From contig PQWQ01000006.1 of assembly GCA_002943765.1 (NCBI GenBank), positions 2,976,001-3,040,000 of the forward strand: 64,000 nucleotides of DNA, in the 5' to 3' direction. Origin of the DNA: Psoroptes ovis (taxonomy: Eukaryota > Arthropoda > Arachnida > Sarcoptiformes > Psoroptidae). The translations under genes were made by a program, and so were the position numbers. The first letter of the stretch is position 1, and the number at the start of each line of letters is the position of its first letter. The notes beneath the pieces were generated by a model that saw nothing but the letters and a program-made list of their open reading frames with translations, had not been told where the DNA came from and did no database searches. Shown in pieces: positions 32,714 through 44,829 of the stretch.

Positions 32714-34074
32714 TTAAATAATATCGACAGATGCTAAATCTTTAAATTCGATAAATTTTTGTGTAATCAAATCGGTTATTTTTATTACCGGTATACTGAA
32801 TAAACCAATTTTCAATGGATAAAGATTCATTTGTATTTCGACCGATTGTGACTGTTTTAATTCACCCAAATTTTTACTCGATAAACCCAACCAAAATATA
32901 TTTTGATTTTGATCATTTATGAAATTGATCAGTGGTTCAACCGTTTTTGAACTGTAACATAACAAATTAATCAAACAAAAATACTTTTGATGTTTTTGAA
33001 ATCAAACTTGCCTAAAATTGATGATACGGAATTTAATTTTGAATATTTCTTTTAATTTACATTGAGTCGGTATATCTTCGATGTAAATTTTGATGCTATC
33101 AACATTTACGTTACGCTCTAATTGTGAGGTTTGTATATGTCCTTTTTCACCGATACCCGAAAGCCAAATAATATCTAATTTGCCGATCGTATTTATTGAT
33201 TTTAAAATTGATGGATTGTAACGTATATCTTTTTTAGGCGTCAATACAAATAAATACTGTCGTGATTCATTCGAATTCAACCGATTAATTTCACCAAAAA
33301 TCCATTGGTCTTTATGTTCATGATTGAAATTTAAGGATGTTACATCAAAACTTACACTATCGAATTGCACACTTTTCAATTGTATCGGTAAATTAGTTGA
33401 ATTTTGAAACATTGCCTCTAAATATATTTCATCACATTCCGTATAATAAAATTTCGTTTTCACATCGATCGGTTTAGATATTTGGAATTGAAAAAATTTT
33501 CGACATGATTGTCTTTCATGATCTGGCAGATCAAAGCTCAATGTGAAAATTAATCTGTCAAAAAATTTAGAAAAAAAACATTATTTTCGTTATCATTTGA
33601 TTAAATTACTACTTACACATGAATATGAGGTTCTTTGATTTCGTAGCTAAGTATTTCATTAATGTTAGCTTTGGCATCTAATTTATCAATATTCAATTCT
33701 TTCAATGTATTAGCACGATTATTGATTTGTATATCGATACGTATGGTTATATTTGTCATCAGTTCTTGTATAGAATCATTTGTACAATTTATAAAAAATG
33801 AAAACATTTCACCCAAATAGATTGTATTGTAAGGTTTTGGAACAATTATCCAATCATTTTTGAATTGTTCGGGTAAAATCAAATTATCAATCGTTGGGTT
33901 ACTGAAAAAATGATTATATTCATTTTCCGTGATAAATGAGCTTACATCAACTTTTTTAGAGACAACACGGCCGACTAATTCAAGAAAAATATATTAGTTA
34001 TGGTTTTTATCAATTTTTCTTGAATACAAACCTCGAACAGATAAAAGATTTTCTGGTTTAATTTCCATATTCAT
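32714..34074 (-). CDS. TRAPPC13: TRAPPC13, TRAPP III tethering complex subunit
   Basis: Four exons: 34032-34074, 33617-33974, 33012-33554, 32714-32951 (393 aa; human about 417). The first two and middle junctions are GT-AG; the third intron is GC-AG (AG then GCAAGT at the donor). Family blocks: LLSVRVGRVV, YLGEMFSFFI, RKFFQFQISKPIDVKTKFY, IGKLDIIWLSGIGEKGHIQTSQLER and WLGLSSKNLG. TRAPPC13 belongs to the metazoan TRAPP III complex, a Rab1 exchange factor acting in ER-Golgi traffic and autophagy. The second exon reads straight across a GTAAGC that looked like a donor but would break the frame. It shares a 197-bp divergent upstream region with ABCB8. Confidence 0.9.
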
Positions 34075-34271
34075 CTGATTTGAATAAATCAATGTTTAGT
34101 TTTTTCAATCAAAAATATTTCTGCACACAGAAAACTGAAAAAAGTAAACAATTAACCTCAAATTATTTGATTAACCTCTAGAAAAACATATGTTTCTGAA
34201 GGTTATTCAATTACTGATTAATTTTTAAAAATTTGATCTCATTTTTTATCTCAATTTTTTTAAATTTTAAA

Positions 34272-36733
34272 ATGATAACCCATAATTTGTTCAGGCTGTA
34301 AGTTTATTTAGCTATTTTCGAACTTGAAAAAGCTAAAGTTTTTCTCAAATAACATTAGGTCCAAATTTTCATTGTCATTGACTCGCAATTATTCATCATT
34401 AAAATCATCATTAACTTTAAATAAAACTGTCAAAATCACCTGTAAGAATAATAATAATAATTGTAAGAATAACAATACATTATTATTGTCCAATATCAAA
34501 CATATCATCAATAGAAGAAAAAATGGCTTAATATTATTTACATGTGGAAGTATAGCAACAACTGGTTTAGCATACTTCACATATGAAAATTTTAAATGCA
34601 ATAGATTAGCACTATGTCAAAATTTTAAGGAGCAATCAATTCATCATAAATTAATTGAAAATCATTCCGATGCTGAGAATAATGATGATAATAAAAGCAA
34701 TATATCAATATGGTCAAAGTTGTTCGATTTCCTCAAGCCAGATATTTTATGGTTTTTATTTTCAATTCCAGTCAGTATAAATCTTTTTGCTTTTGGGTCC
34801 ATTTCTCAATTAATTATGATTGTATTTATTTCTTTAGTGTGCTTTAATGTCAGCATATTTCAGTATTCAAATAAATCTCGAATTAGGAAATTTAATGAAT
34901 GTTATTCAAGAATCATTGAAATCACATGAATTATCCAATGAATCGATGAATGATTTCTTGAACAAATTCTTACAATTAATCCATGAACCGGCAAAAAATT
35001 TGATTATTAATTATTTATCGCAATCACTTTTTGCTTGTCTCTATCTTTATTCATTGTTCACAATGGCTGAACGTACAGCAAATCGTATACGGATGGAATT
35101 ATTTTCAAAATTTTTAAGTTTTGAAATCAAATTTTATGATTTAAACAACAGTGGTAATGTGCTTAGTGCATTATCAAATGATGTTCTTGAATTTAAAAGT
35201 TCATTTAAACAAACAATATCATTAAGCATAAAAAATATGGCTCAAGTTTTAGGTTGTGTTTATACACTATTCCGCATATCACCTGAAATGACAATTATGA
35301 TTAATGTTGTTGTACTGCCAACATTAGTAATTGTTGGCACACAAATCGGTTCAAGATTACGTAAACTTTCACATCGATTGCAAGATCAAGTAAGGAATTT
35401 TTTTTTTGTTCATTGAAAGATGTATTTTGATTTATTCTATTATTTTTAGCTTGCTAATATTACGAATATAGCATATGAAGCAATGAACAATATTAGAACA
35501 GTCAAAATGTTGAGCATTGAACAAATCCTTGAGAAGTATATTGACTTTTATCATTTTACTTTAAATGTCATTTTAATCGTTTTTATCTAATTCACTAGGA
35601 AATTCTACGATGAACTCACTAAATTTGATAATCTAAATCAAAAATTTTCCTTGGGTTTTGCAATATTTCAAGGTTTGACCAATTTAGCAATCAACGGAAT
35701 TGTGTTGGTAACACTGTTATTTGGTGGTTATAATCTTCTTGGCGGCCAAATGACTGCCGGTAATTTGATGACATATTTGGCCACAACACAGACTATTCAG
35801 CGTTCATTATTCCAATTATCGATGTTATACGGGCATTATATAAAAACTACATCATCATTACAGAAAATTTGTTCATATCTTGCCAAGCCGTCACCAGATT
35901 TGAGTGGTCGCATACTCCACGATATAAATGGAGATATAAAATTTAACAATGTCACATTTAAATATCCAAAAAGGCCAGAATACGTTGTCTTAAAAAAATT
36001 GAATTTGAAATTAGAAGCAGGGAAAATCACTGCATTATGTGGTTCATCCGGCAGTGGTAAATCAACCATCGCAATGTTAGTAGAATCATTATATGATATT
36101 GATGATTCAGGATCAATTACATTGGACGATATTGAAATGAAAGATTTAGATAAAAAATGGCTACGAAAAGATCTTATTGGTTACATTAGTCAAGAACCAG
36201 TATTATTTTGTACAACAATCAAAGAAAATATTCTATACGGTAATCCAACTGCAACCGATGATAAAGTAATTGAATCAGCTAAAATAGCTAATGCTCATGA
36301 TTTTATTATGAAATTTCCCCACGGCTATGACACGATTGTAGGACAACAAGGCACCGCATTATCCGGTGGACAGCGGCAGCGTATAGCAATCGCAAGAGCA
36401 ATAATAAAAAATCCAAAAATTTTAATTTTAGATGAAGCTACAAGTGCTTTAGATTCTGAATCCGAATCATTAGTAAAAAATGCCTTAGACAAAATAATGA
36501 AAGATCGTACTGTATTAGTAATTGCACATCGTTTAAGTACTATTGAACATTGTGATCATATTGTTGTCCTGGAAAATGGATGTATTGTTGAACAAGGTAC
36601 ACATGAACAATTACTGAAAAATCGTTCTAAATATTATAAATTAGTTAATCGTATAAAAGAGAAAACAAATGCAAGTCATGAAATGAAGCTTAAAAAAATT
36701 GTCGATGATTTCATTGATGATTTGTTCGATTAA
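34272..36733 (+). CDS. ABCB8: ABCB8, mitochondrial ABC half-transporter
   Basis: Five exons: 34272-34297, 34359-34770, 34838-35389, 35450-35535, 35599-36733 (736 aa; human 735). The 26-base first exon supplies the ATG and, after a 61-bp intron, gives MITHNLFRLSK, a basic Ser/Leu-rich mitochondrial presequence. A membrane domain with DVLEFKSSFKQ and RTVKML precedes one nucleotide-binding domain: Walker A GSSGSGKST at 507-515, Q-loop SQEPVLF, signature LSGGQ at 613-617, Walker B with Asp637, and the H-loop His669, all canonical. ABCB8 is an inner-membrane transporter tied to mitochondrial iron export and the mitoKATP channel (MITOSUR). AATAAA at 36845-36850. Confidence 0.9.
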
Positions 36734-37796
36734 AATGTGATTATGTGTGATCATTAAAATGAATAGAGACTATTGAGTTTTCATGAAAAACAATTTTTTT
36801 TTTTTTTGAAAATATTTGAATTTTTATAAAGAACTGTTAATCAAAATAAATATTTAAAATATCTATTTTATTTGAGTTTGATTTATTGGTGGGTAATTGT
36901 ACACGAATTCTCTATATTCTAATTACGTGATCAATTTATGCTCTAATTATTTTTAAAGAGAAAAAAAATTATTCTGTATTGTTGTACGTTGGATTGATTT
37001 AGAATTTTACTAATTAGAATTTCATAATGGAAGCCATTATGTTCAATTAAATTGCATAGTGAAAGTGAAAGAAACCCTAATCATTTTTCATATATTTTTA
37101 ATGATCAAGATAAACCCAAATATACAAGTTTGAATGGAGTATAACAAAAAATAACATATAAGATAAATCATTATTATCATGACTATTGTGATCATCTATT
37201 ATAATTGTCAAACAAACAAACAAATAAACATTGAATTAGGGATTATGATGACCCAATTATGCAAAAAAATTGAAAAAAATAAGATTATCTTTGATCAAAT
37301 TCGGTCTGAGAATAGGTGAAATGTTTGTAAAGCTGATAATTGGAAGAAATACATGTCATTTTCATTTGAAAAGTCTAAAAAAATAAAATTATTCATGATT
37401 TCGACATAGATTTCTGTTTTTTGTTCTTTTTTTATTTGTTGACCATCGACAATAATTAATTCAAATCACATTCCACCATTTCACTTGAATAAAAATTTTC
37501 AAATAAAAGGGTATTTTTGTCGTCGCTGTAGCCATCTAAATGGATATATAGAATTCCTGTATTTGTTTCTATGACAATTTAGTGGCCAGTTTGAATTTTT
37601 CTTTCCATTTGGTCTAAATGAAAATCGGTTTCATTCGAAACATATTTATGGCGGTTACATCAGTACCGATTTTTCATTTTCTTGTGACCATTTTTTTCGA
37701 TTAGTTGAGAAAAATTGAAAAAGATGTTTTTTAATATATTTATTTTATGTTATTAAATGTAAATGATATTAAATAATTGGTGAAAACTCTTCGACA
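36734..37796. other. Intergenic, about 1 kb
   Basis: AT-rich sequence holding the ABCB8 3' UTR and the promoter of the MAM gene. No frames of note; an 11-T run lies near 36797. Confidence 0.5.
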
Positions 37797-40700
37797 ATGA
37801 AACTGTATAATTTGTTCGTCATAATTGTTTATTCTTATTTAACATCATTATCAATTATTAAATGCTTCAGTCATCATCATAATTATAATAATAATTTCGG
37901 TAGTAGATCAAAGAGACAAGAAAATAGCGAATCAATTGGTGAAGCTGACGCGGAATCAATAATTGGTCAGCCATGTGATTTCGGTACTGGAACATTCATA
38001 AATCCATGTCAATGGTCAGTACCGAATGGTAGTCATCCGATTTTCAGATGGCGTATCGCTCAAGGTTCACAACAATTTTGGCTTGGTGGTCCCGAAAAAG
38101 ATCATACATTGTTAGATACAAGTGGTGGTTATGCTTATTTTGAAACATCATATCAACAGCAAATGAATCATGATAAATATTTATCGGCAATCAGTTTCAA
38201 TAATCAACGTCAATCAACAAATAATTCTTTAATTAGCTCCGGTAGTAGTGCTTTATTAGGCTATTCAACATCAAAAAAATCAAAAAATAGTGATGAAGTA
38301 ATTCGTCCTTTAATCAGTCAATTTCCACTGTTTCAATTGAGCAAACCTGAATCTAAAAGATCTATCCCAGTACCAGATTATGGTTTATTTCAAAGTCCAA
38401 ATATTAGCGAAACTGGGCCTATAGGATTATGCTTGACATTTTATTATAACATTGATGGCTTAAGTTCAGATAGTTTGCATGTTATCATTTTAGACTCAAA
38501 TACAAAATATAATCGAACATTATTAGAATATAATGATGTCACCGATGGTGAATGGCGCAAATCTGAAATTTTATATACTTATGCTGATCTTCATCAGGTA
38601 ATTTTCAGTTATAATTTTTTTTGATTGTTTTTTACTATTCTCATCAATCATTTTCACAATAATCTCATTAATTATTGAATAATTCATCAAACATTTTTTC
38701 AAGATAATTTTTCGGGCTAATGCGAAAAAATTGAATGATCCAAACCGATTATTTCGCGGGTATGTGGCTATTGATGATCCTGAATTCAAGCAATTAGACC
38801 CAAAAACAATGAAAAAAGAAGAAGAATCGTGTAAAGGACATTGTACATTTGAAGCAAGCTTTTGTTCGTGGTCTAATCAAGATGAAGATGATGATTTTGA
38901 TTGGAAAATCGGTCGTGGTTCACAAAATCTATATACTGGTCCATCAAGGGATTTTTCTAGTTTCGACAATAATGAAATATCGGGTGGATATGTTTATATT
39001 GATTCAAACTATCCACGCCGACCAGGTGATCGTGCACTGTTGCTTAGTCCAATAATGAATCCCACAAATGATAATGTGCCGTTGTGTTTGAAATTCGCCA
39101 TTCATATGTATGGTAATGGTGTTGGTGCATTACGCGTTTTGATACGTTATACAAGTACGAGCGAAGAACAAGCAATACCTGATCAACTTTTATGGGAAAT
39201 GATAGGTGAATCCGGAAATAGATGGCATGTTGCTCAAGTGCCAATATCATCGCCGGTGTTATCTTATCAGATTGTGTTTGAAGGCGAAATCGGTGCCAAC
39301 AATCTTGGAATTATTGCATTAGATAATATTGCATTCAATGAAGAAGAATGTCCGGTTTTGCCACAAACAGCATCAAAGGGAAATGGCGATTGTACTTTCG
39401 ATGAGAACATGTGTTTATGGAATAATCCTAATAATTATAATAATAAAGTTGATGATTTCGATTGGTTGCGTCAATTTAGTCTTGGACAAACTGAACCTCG
39501 TTATGATCATACCAAACGATCAACAGACGGGTATTTCATGAACTTGAATGGTGATCAACCACATCGTGGTGGTACAAGAGCATGGCTTTATAGTCCAGAA
39601 TTTATACCACAATCAACCGTACCAAAATGTATGACATTCTATTATTATATGTTTGAGCGTACCATCGATTCAGCTGGACCAAGTTTAGGTTCATTAAGAA
39701 TCTATGTTAAGACAATGACTGATATGGGTGAAGAGATTAATTTGATTTGGCGTCTAAATAATCATCAAGGGCAGGTATGTTCGACACGATTATCGAGAAT
39801 TTTTGATCAAATTGATTCTTATAGCAATGGAGAAGGGCCAAAGTGCCGATATTGATTGGCCAAGATAAGCAACCGCCATTACAAAATTATCAAATAATAA
39901 TAGAAGGAATTTGGGGTGATGGGCGCGTAGGTGCTATTGCTGTTGATGATATCAGTTTTTACAATGGAAATTGTACAAGTTAGTACTTCAGAGTTTTTAT
40001 TGAAATTATGCTAATTTGAATAAATTTTATAATAGTATTTCCAGCAAAAGCAGCAGCTGTATTCGGTGAATGTGCATTTGATCGTGATCTTTGTGGTTAT
40101 CGTAATCAATCAGGTAAAGCACCAACATCAATCTCTGGAATACCGGGTAAAGCAGCATTAGAGCGAAATAAGAATCCAAATCGATTATCTGTCTCAAAAG
40201 ATTCGATCACATGGAAATTAGCAACATCGACCAATCGTCCAGCTAACTTACAGGATCATACATTCAGAGCTCCAAGTTTGTATTGAAAATTTCTGTTGAA
40301 AAATTCAGATGATCAATTTTTCCTTGAAATTTCTTTCCTTCAGTTGGTTATGCTTATTTTGATGTTTTCAATCAAAATCAAGTACAGTATCCGATTCTTC
40401 GTTCACCAGAATTTCAACCAAAAGAAGATATACCAAGATGTGTATCGTTTTGGTTTACTCCATTTGGAAGGTATTTTTGAAATTTAGAAAAAATCAATAA
40501 ATAGGCTAAATATTGACCAATGTCTTTTTTATAGAGGTGATTCAACAGTACTAAGCGTATACGTCATAACAATGGAACAAAAAGATGGAACCAATACGAT
40601 CAGTGAAGATGGTGAAAATGAAAAAACAAAACCAGCACAACAAAATTCACAACCACAATCTGGTTTAGAAACAAAAACATTGGTTTGGCGTATAACAACA

Positions 40701-40985
40701 AGAAAATTAGATTCAGTAAAACCTGAATGGATTTATGCACAAGTTTCGGTTCAATCAGAATTGATGTATAGAATACAATTTGAAGGTGAAGCGATGGATG
40801 GTGGTTTTGCATTAGATGATATTACTTATTACGAAGGAAATTGTCGAAGTAAGTCATTTTTTGTGAATTGATTTTTTGTATCATTTGTCAATTTTCGTCC
40901 TTTTTTTTATTTTCAAAAAGCTCGTCCGATTGAAGCTGCTGTGGCACCACCACCAGAAACTGGTGATGTTGAATTAAGAGAATAA
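37797..40985 (+). CDS. Secreted protein with four MAM domains
   Basis: Seven exons: 37797-38597, 38704-39774, 39825-39978, 40045-40275, 40344-40470, 40535-40848, 40921-40985 (920 aa). A signal peptide (MKLYNLFVIIVYSYLTS) is followed by an RSKR-type site and four MAM units. Each has the GxCTFE/D..CxW opening, the DFDW or equivalent middle, the GGYAYF/VYI strand, and the IALDDI/AVDDISFYNGNC close; the first is interrupted by a long Ser-rich loop. I see no transmembrane segment, LDL-A repeat or protease. MAM domains mediate homotypic or cell-surface adhesion, so an extracellular matrix or surface-bound role is likely. The acceptor of exon 4 is ambiguous: 40036 also works in frame. It is convergent with the DELE1-like gene (124 bp). 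Confidence 0.82.
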
Positions 40986-41109
40986 TGATTGATCAATTTT
41001 TTTTATATTTAGCATTTTATTAATTTTTTGGATTATGATATGAAATTTAATTTTGAAAAAAAAATTACAAAAAATAAAAATAACTACAATAATAATAATA
41101 ACAAATCGA

Positions 41110-42755
41110 TCAATGTATATGACTCAATGCTGAATACGTTGGTGATTTTTGTAATGAAATATTTTGACAGACTAATGATGAATTTGATAACGATAACGAT
41201 GATGATGATGATCCATATGATAACAGAGATGGACTCGATAAACTTCGACGATTTTTAAAACATGGTGTCATCGATTGTTGAACATTTGAATGCTTTTTGA
41301 TCGCTTTTTGTTTTTGATTATCGAAATTTTTCAAAAAATCTATAGCTTGCTTCACACCTTTATCGGCTGCTAAACGCAGTAGTTTCAGACCAAATTCTAC
41401 ATCAATTTTGACGTTATTTTTTCCATAAAGATAATATAATGATAAATTATAAAGTGCTTTTGGATGACCTTTTTTTGCTGCTAATGTATAATATTCAAAT
41501 GCTTTATTTAAATCCTTGATATTATTGTTATTATGCAAACCATTCTCGAATGCAACACCAAGATTGAATAATGCTGATGAATTTCTTTGCTCACAACTTA
41601 ACCAGCATGAAATTGCATCGTCGATTCCATGTTTTTTCTTGATTAATTCTATACCAGATAAATTGTTCAATTTATCAGTATATTTGATTATATTTTCTCT
41701 TATCAATGGCATAAGTTTTTCATCAAAAACATTTTTTTCACCAACATCATCGTCATCATCACTGCTAATGCAATCGTTTTGATGATCTATCGTTCTAGAA
41801 TTCTCGCAAATTTGTTTTCGTTCTTGATGTATTTCATTACTAGGCAGTTCGGTAAATTCACTATTATTAGGAGGTATTTGTGCATCATCAGATTGAAATG
41901 AGAAAATTTCTTCGAGATTTTCATTTCGTTGATCATTTGTCAGGATGGTTTCATCATCATCCAATTTTGTTGAAATTGGTTCATTTGGCGGAACATTTTT
42001 TTCAATAAAAACTGGTGTTTGTTCAATTACGTTCAATTTTGTTGATTGAAATGTAAAAAACGATGGTATTATGGATAATTTATCGCACATACATTTGCAC
42101 CAATGACAAGAACTTCTGTGAAGATTTCTAGCAGGGCAAAGATTATATGATTTATGAAATTCATTTTTACACAAAAGTTTTTTGTAAGAATTGTCATATT
42201 CTCTGCGATTTCGTTCAGGTGACCATTGACTGATGCGCGTATGTACATCGATACCAACTGCCAATGACGCTCCCTTTAAAATAAATGCAGAAAATATGAA
42301 ACACTTGACAATCATCAAAATTCAAAGTCAAAGCTTACCAAAACTCCAAACGTTTCTAATAAACGAATAATATTGAGTGAATCAAATTCAAATCGATAAC
42401 TTGTTTGATTCGGTCCATATTTGTTCTCTCTGTTATCATGGTCAGATTTTTTGTTCCAACTGAATTTATGGAAGATTTTTGAAAAATTTACATTTATTCC
42501 CGTGAATGGGCATCGATGATTTCCTAATAATTGCTGCCAATGACATTGTAGAGGACGATCGATTTTGGTATAAATTCTGTCTGTTTTTTCATTATCATTA
42601 TTGTTGTTGATTTCATTTAATTTTATTCCTTTATTCTTATTCTTATTATCATTATTCAATTCAAGAGAATCTTGAATATAGATTGGTAATGAATTACTAT
42701 CGAAACGAAATCTAATTGAGTCAAGTTTTGATAAATTACAACGAAAAAATGGCAT
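41110..42755 (-). CDS. DELE1-like Sel1-repeat mitochondrial stress protein
   Basis: Two exons: 42339-42755 and 41110-42273 (526 aa; phase-0 GT-AG junction). The N-terminal half contains CHWQQLLGNHRCPF, then a hydrophobic helix-like stretch after the junction (LLETFGVLGASLAVGI) that resembles the DELE1 segment near its mitochondrial import region. A Ser/Asp-rich linker leads to two clear Sel1-like repeats (LFNLGVAFENG, AFEYYTLAAKKGHPKALYNLS, GLKLLRLAADKG) and a C-terminal SSPSLLSYG motif like the vertebrate SSPSLCS. DELE1 relays mitochondrial stress to the kinase HRI and the integrated stress response. Only two repeats are evident against seven in human, so the assignment is moderate; another Sel1-repeat protein is possible. 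Confidence 0.6.
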
Positions 42756-43486
42756 TTTTAATTCATTTAAAATTGATCAAAAAATGTCTGAACACGTGAA
42801 GAACACAATTGAAAAAATTGTGTTGACTAGAAAACTTGACTTGAAAATCTTCAAAATACCAATATCAATACCAATGTTTATTTGTTTATTTATTTAACAC
42901 CACAAATTATCATTATATAGCTTAACTTACTTAAGAACATATTTTTTCAACAATTTATTTTCATAAAATTATTTGAACATTCAAAATTCAATTCAACGAC
43001 AAAAGATGGCAATTAAATTTTTGAAGAGAAAAAAATTCAAACAATATCTTCAGCATGTGTTCGACCACACGCTGCAGACTAAAGATCAATAAACTAATTG
43101 TCAATATATGAAATTATGGATGGAAAGAAAGGATTGAAAATCCGAAATCGAAAAAATTTTATGATTTTCATGATCACGTCGAATTGACCATCATCGCCAT
43201 AGAGTCTATAGCTTAGACAGACTGACTAATGCAATAAAATGATGGGATTAAAATTTTCAAATGACGCTGTCTGTCGGTTTTTCGGTGATATATCAAAACA
43301 AATTTGTTTATTTATTTTTCTCATGATTACATGTAAATTTTTTATGACCATTTGTTTTTAATAATTTTTGGTTCAAATCAAACTGTGTGTGATCATCGTG
43401 GTTATCCGTTTTTTAAAAAAAAATTGGCGACGATAAATTTATGATTTGTTTTTTTTATTATTGAATTTGTTTGCGGTGAATAAATC

Positions 43487-43537
43487 AATGCCGAATACCG
43501 AAATGAAATGATGATCATCATTTCGCTATTCGGCATT
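43487..43537. repeat. Long inverted repeat, potential hairpin
   Basis: The outer 11-base arms AATGCCGAATA (43487-43497) and TATTCGGCATT (43527-43537) are perfect reverse complements. The interior holds an 18-base perfect palindrome (43506-43523) flanked by CGAAATG, leaving one short unpaired insertion. Confidence 0.7.
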
Positions 43538-44445
43538 ATTGGATAATTATTCAAAAAAGAAAAAGAACCGAAAATTAAGCTAACCAGTTTTCATTTTCGT
43601 TTTTCCAACATTTATTGGCAAATGTTTGTGAAAAATAAACAATATCAACAGCAACAACAACATTGATACTATAAAAATTAAATATTATTGGCTGTTGTTT
43701 TAGCTTTAAGATGTTTTGCCGCTTTGGAAATAAATTACAAATGTTTTAATCGAAAAAACTGAAATAATTGATTCGATCTTATATGTTTGAGATGAAGATT
43801 TTTAATTATTTCAATTATTATTATTTGCAAAGACTGAATTGACTCAATTAGCTTTCGAGAAAAAAAATAATTGCATTTAGTAATCTTAATAATTATATTT
43901 AATATAAACCTAATTTAGTGAAAGATAGAATTTTGGATATAAATAAACTGAATCAATGAATGAATGGAATATTCATGATTCAATACAAATATATGGCAGA
44001 TATTGCCATTTATAAATGGTATTATTGGAGAAAAGCATAAGATTTATTTGTTATTATTATTGTTATTCAGTTCTATGACAAAGAATTTTTTAAATTATAT
44101 TTTAATTTTTTTTTCAAAAAAATGATTAGAGAATGAAGATTAATGATTTCAATTTTGTATTTACACAAATAGATTAAATGATGAATAAATATAAAAAGTT
44201 TGATGGTGGGTGCTTGATAGTTTGTTTGGTTAATAATTGGTTGGTTGATGCAAGATTCAAATTGATTGATTAATTGTTTGTAATTTGTTGTTTATTTTAG
44301 TCGTTATAATACATTGAAAAACTAAAAATTGTGAATAATTCAACTTCTTTTTTAATTTTTTTTTCATGAAAAATAATTGATTTAAGCTTGAGAGACGTGC
44401 ATAGCTCATCTATTTTGCTATTAAATGAAATTTTAATTTTTACCG

Positions 44446-44631
44446 ATGTCTAATCAGGGCCGACCTCAGGTCCAACTCTCTCTCCCCAACAACCAGGGAC
44501 AAGATTACATTTTCAACTACAAAAAGATCCATCATCTTAATAATTTATCAACAAATTCCACATCTATTTTTCATGCATATTCTCTAGGCGCAAACTACAG
44601 TACCGAATGGCATAAGTTTAAGCAATTTTGA
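44446..44631 (+). CDS. Small isolated ORF, function unknown
   Basis: 61 codons starting MSNQGRPQVQLSLP. The first 25 codons prefer C- and G-ending triplets (CAG, CTC, CCC, AAC, TAC), unlike the AT-ending codons of nearby genes. No family recognised and no supporting neighbour or splice model. It could be a remnant of a mobile element, a recent import, or a fortuitous frame. Confidence 0.2.
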   Translation: MSNQGRPQVQLSLPNNQGQDYIFNYKKIHHLNNLSTNSTSIFHAYSLGANYSTEWHKFKQF

Positions 44632-44829
44632 CTCTTGCTTAGCTGCAGCTTAATTCTCTGCATGTGGCGCAACCAAGCCAATAAAGTGAAATAAAATTGA
44701 GCAACTTTTTTCTCAGAACAAAAAAATCGATACATTCAAATGTAATTGAAAACAAAAATTTACAAAAATTGAACACATTTTACACATTTGTTTATTGTTC
44801 GATATTTATATTTTAATAATAGAAAAAAT

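Larger units (their letters stand above)
42756..44829. other. Two-kilobase intergenic region
   Basis: It lies upstream of the DELE1-like gene and downstream of daughterless. It holds a near-perfect palindrome at 43487-43537 and a short isolated ORF at 44446-44631 with unusual codon use. Otherwise it is AT-rich; no further gene seen. Confidence 0.5.

Noticed and set aside
33883..33950. An intron in TRAPPC13 beginning with GTAAGC
   Set aside because: Splicing there puts a stop in frame; reading through gives an open and family-consistent sequence.
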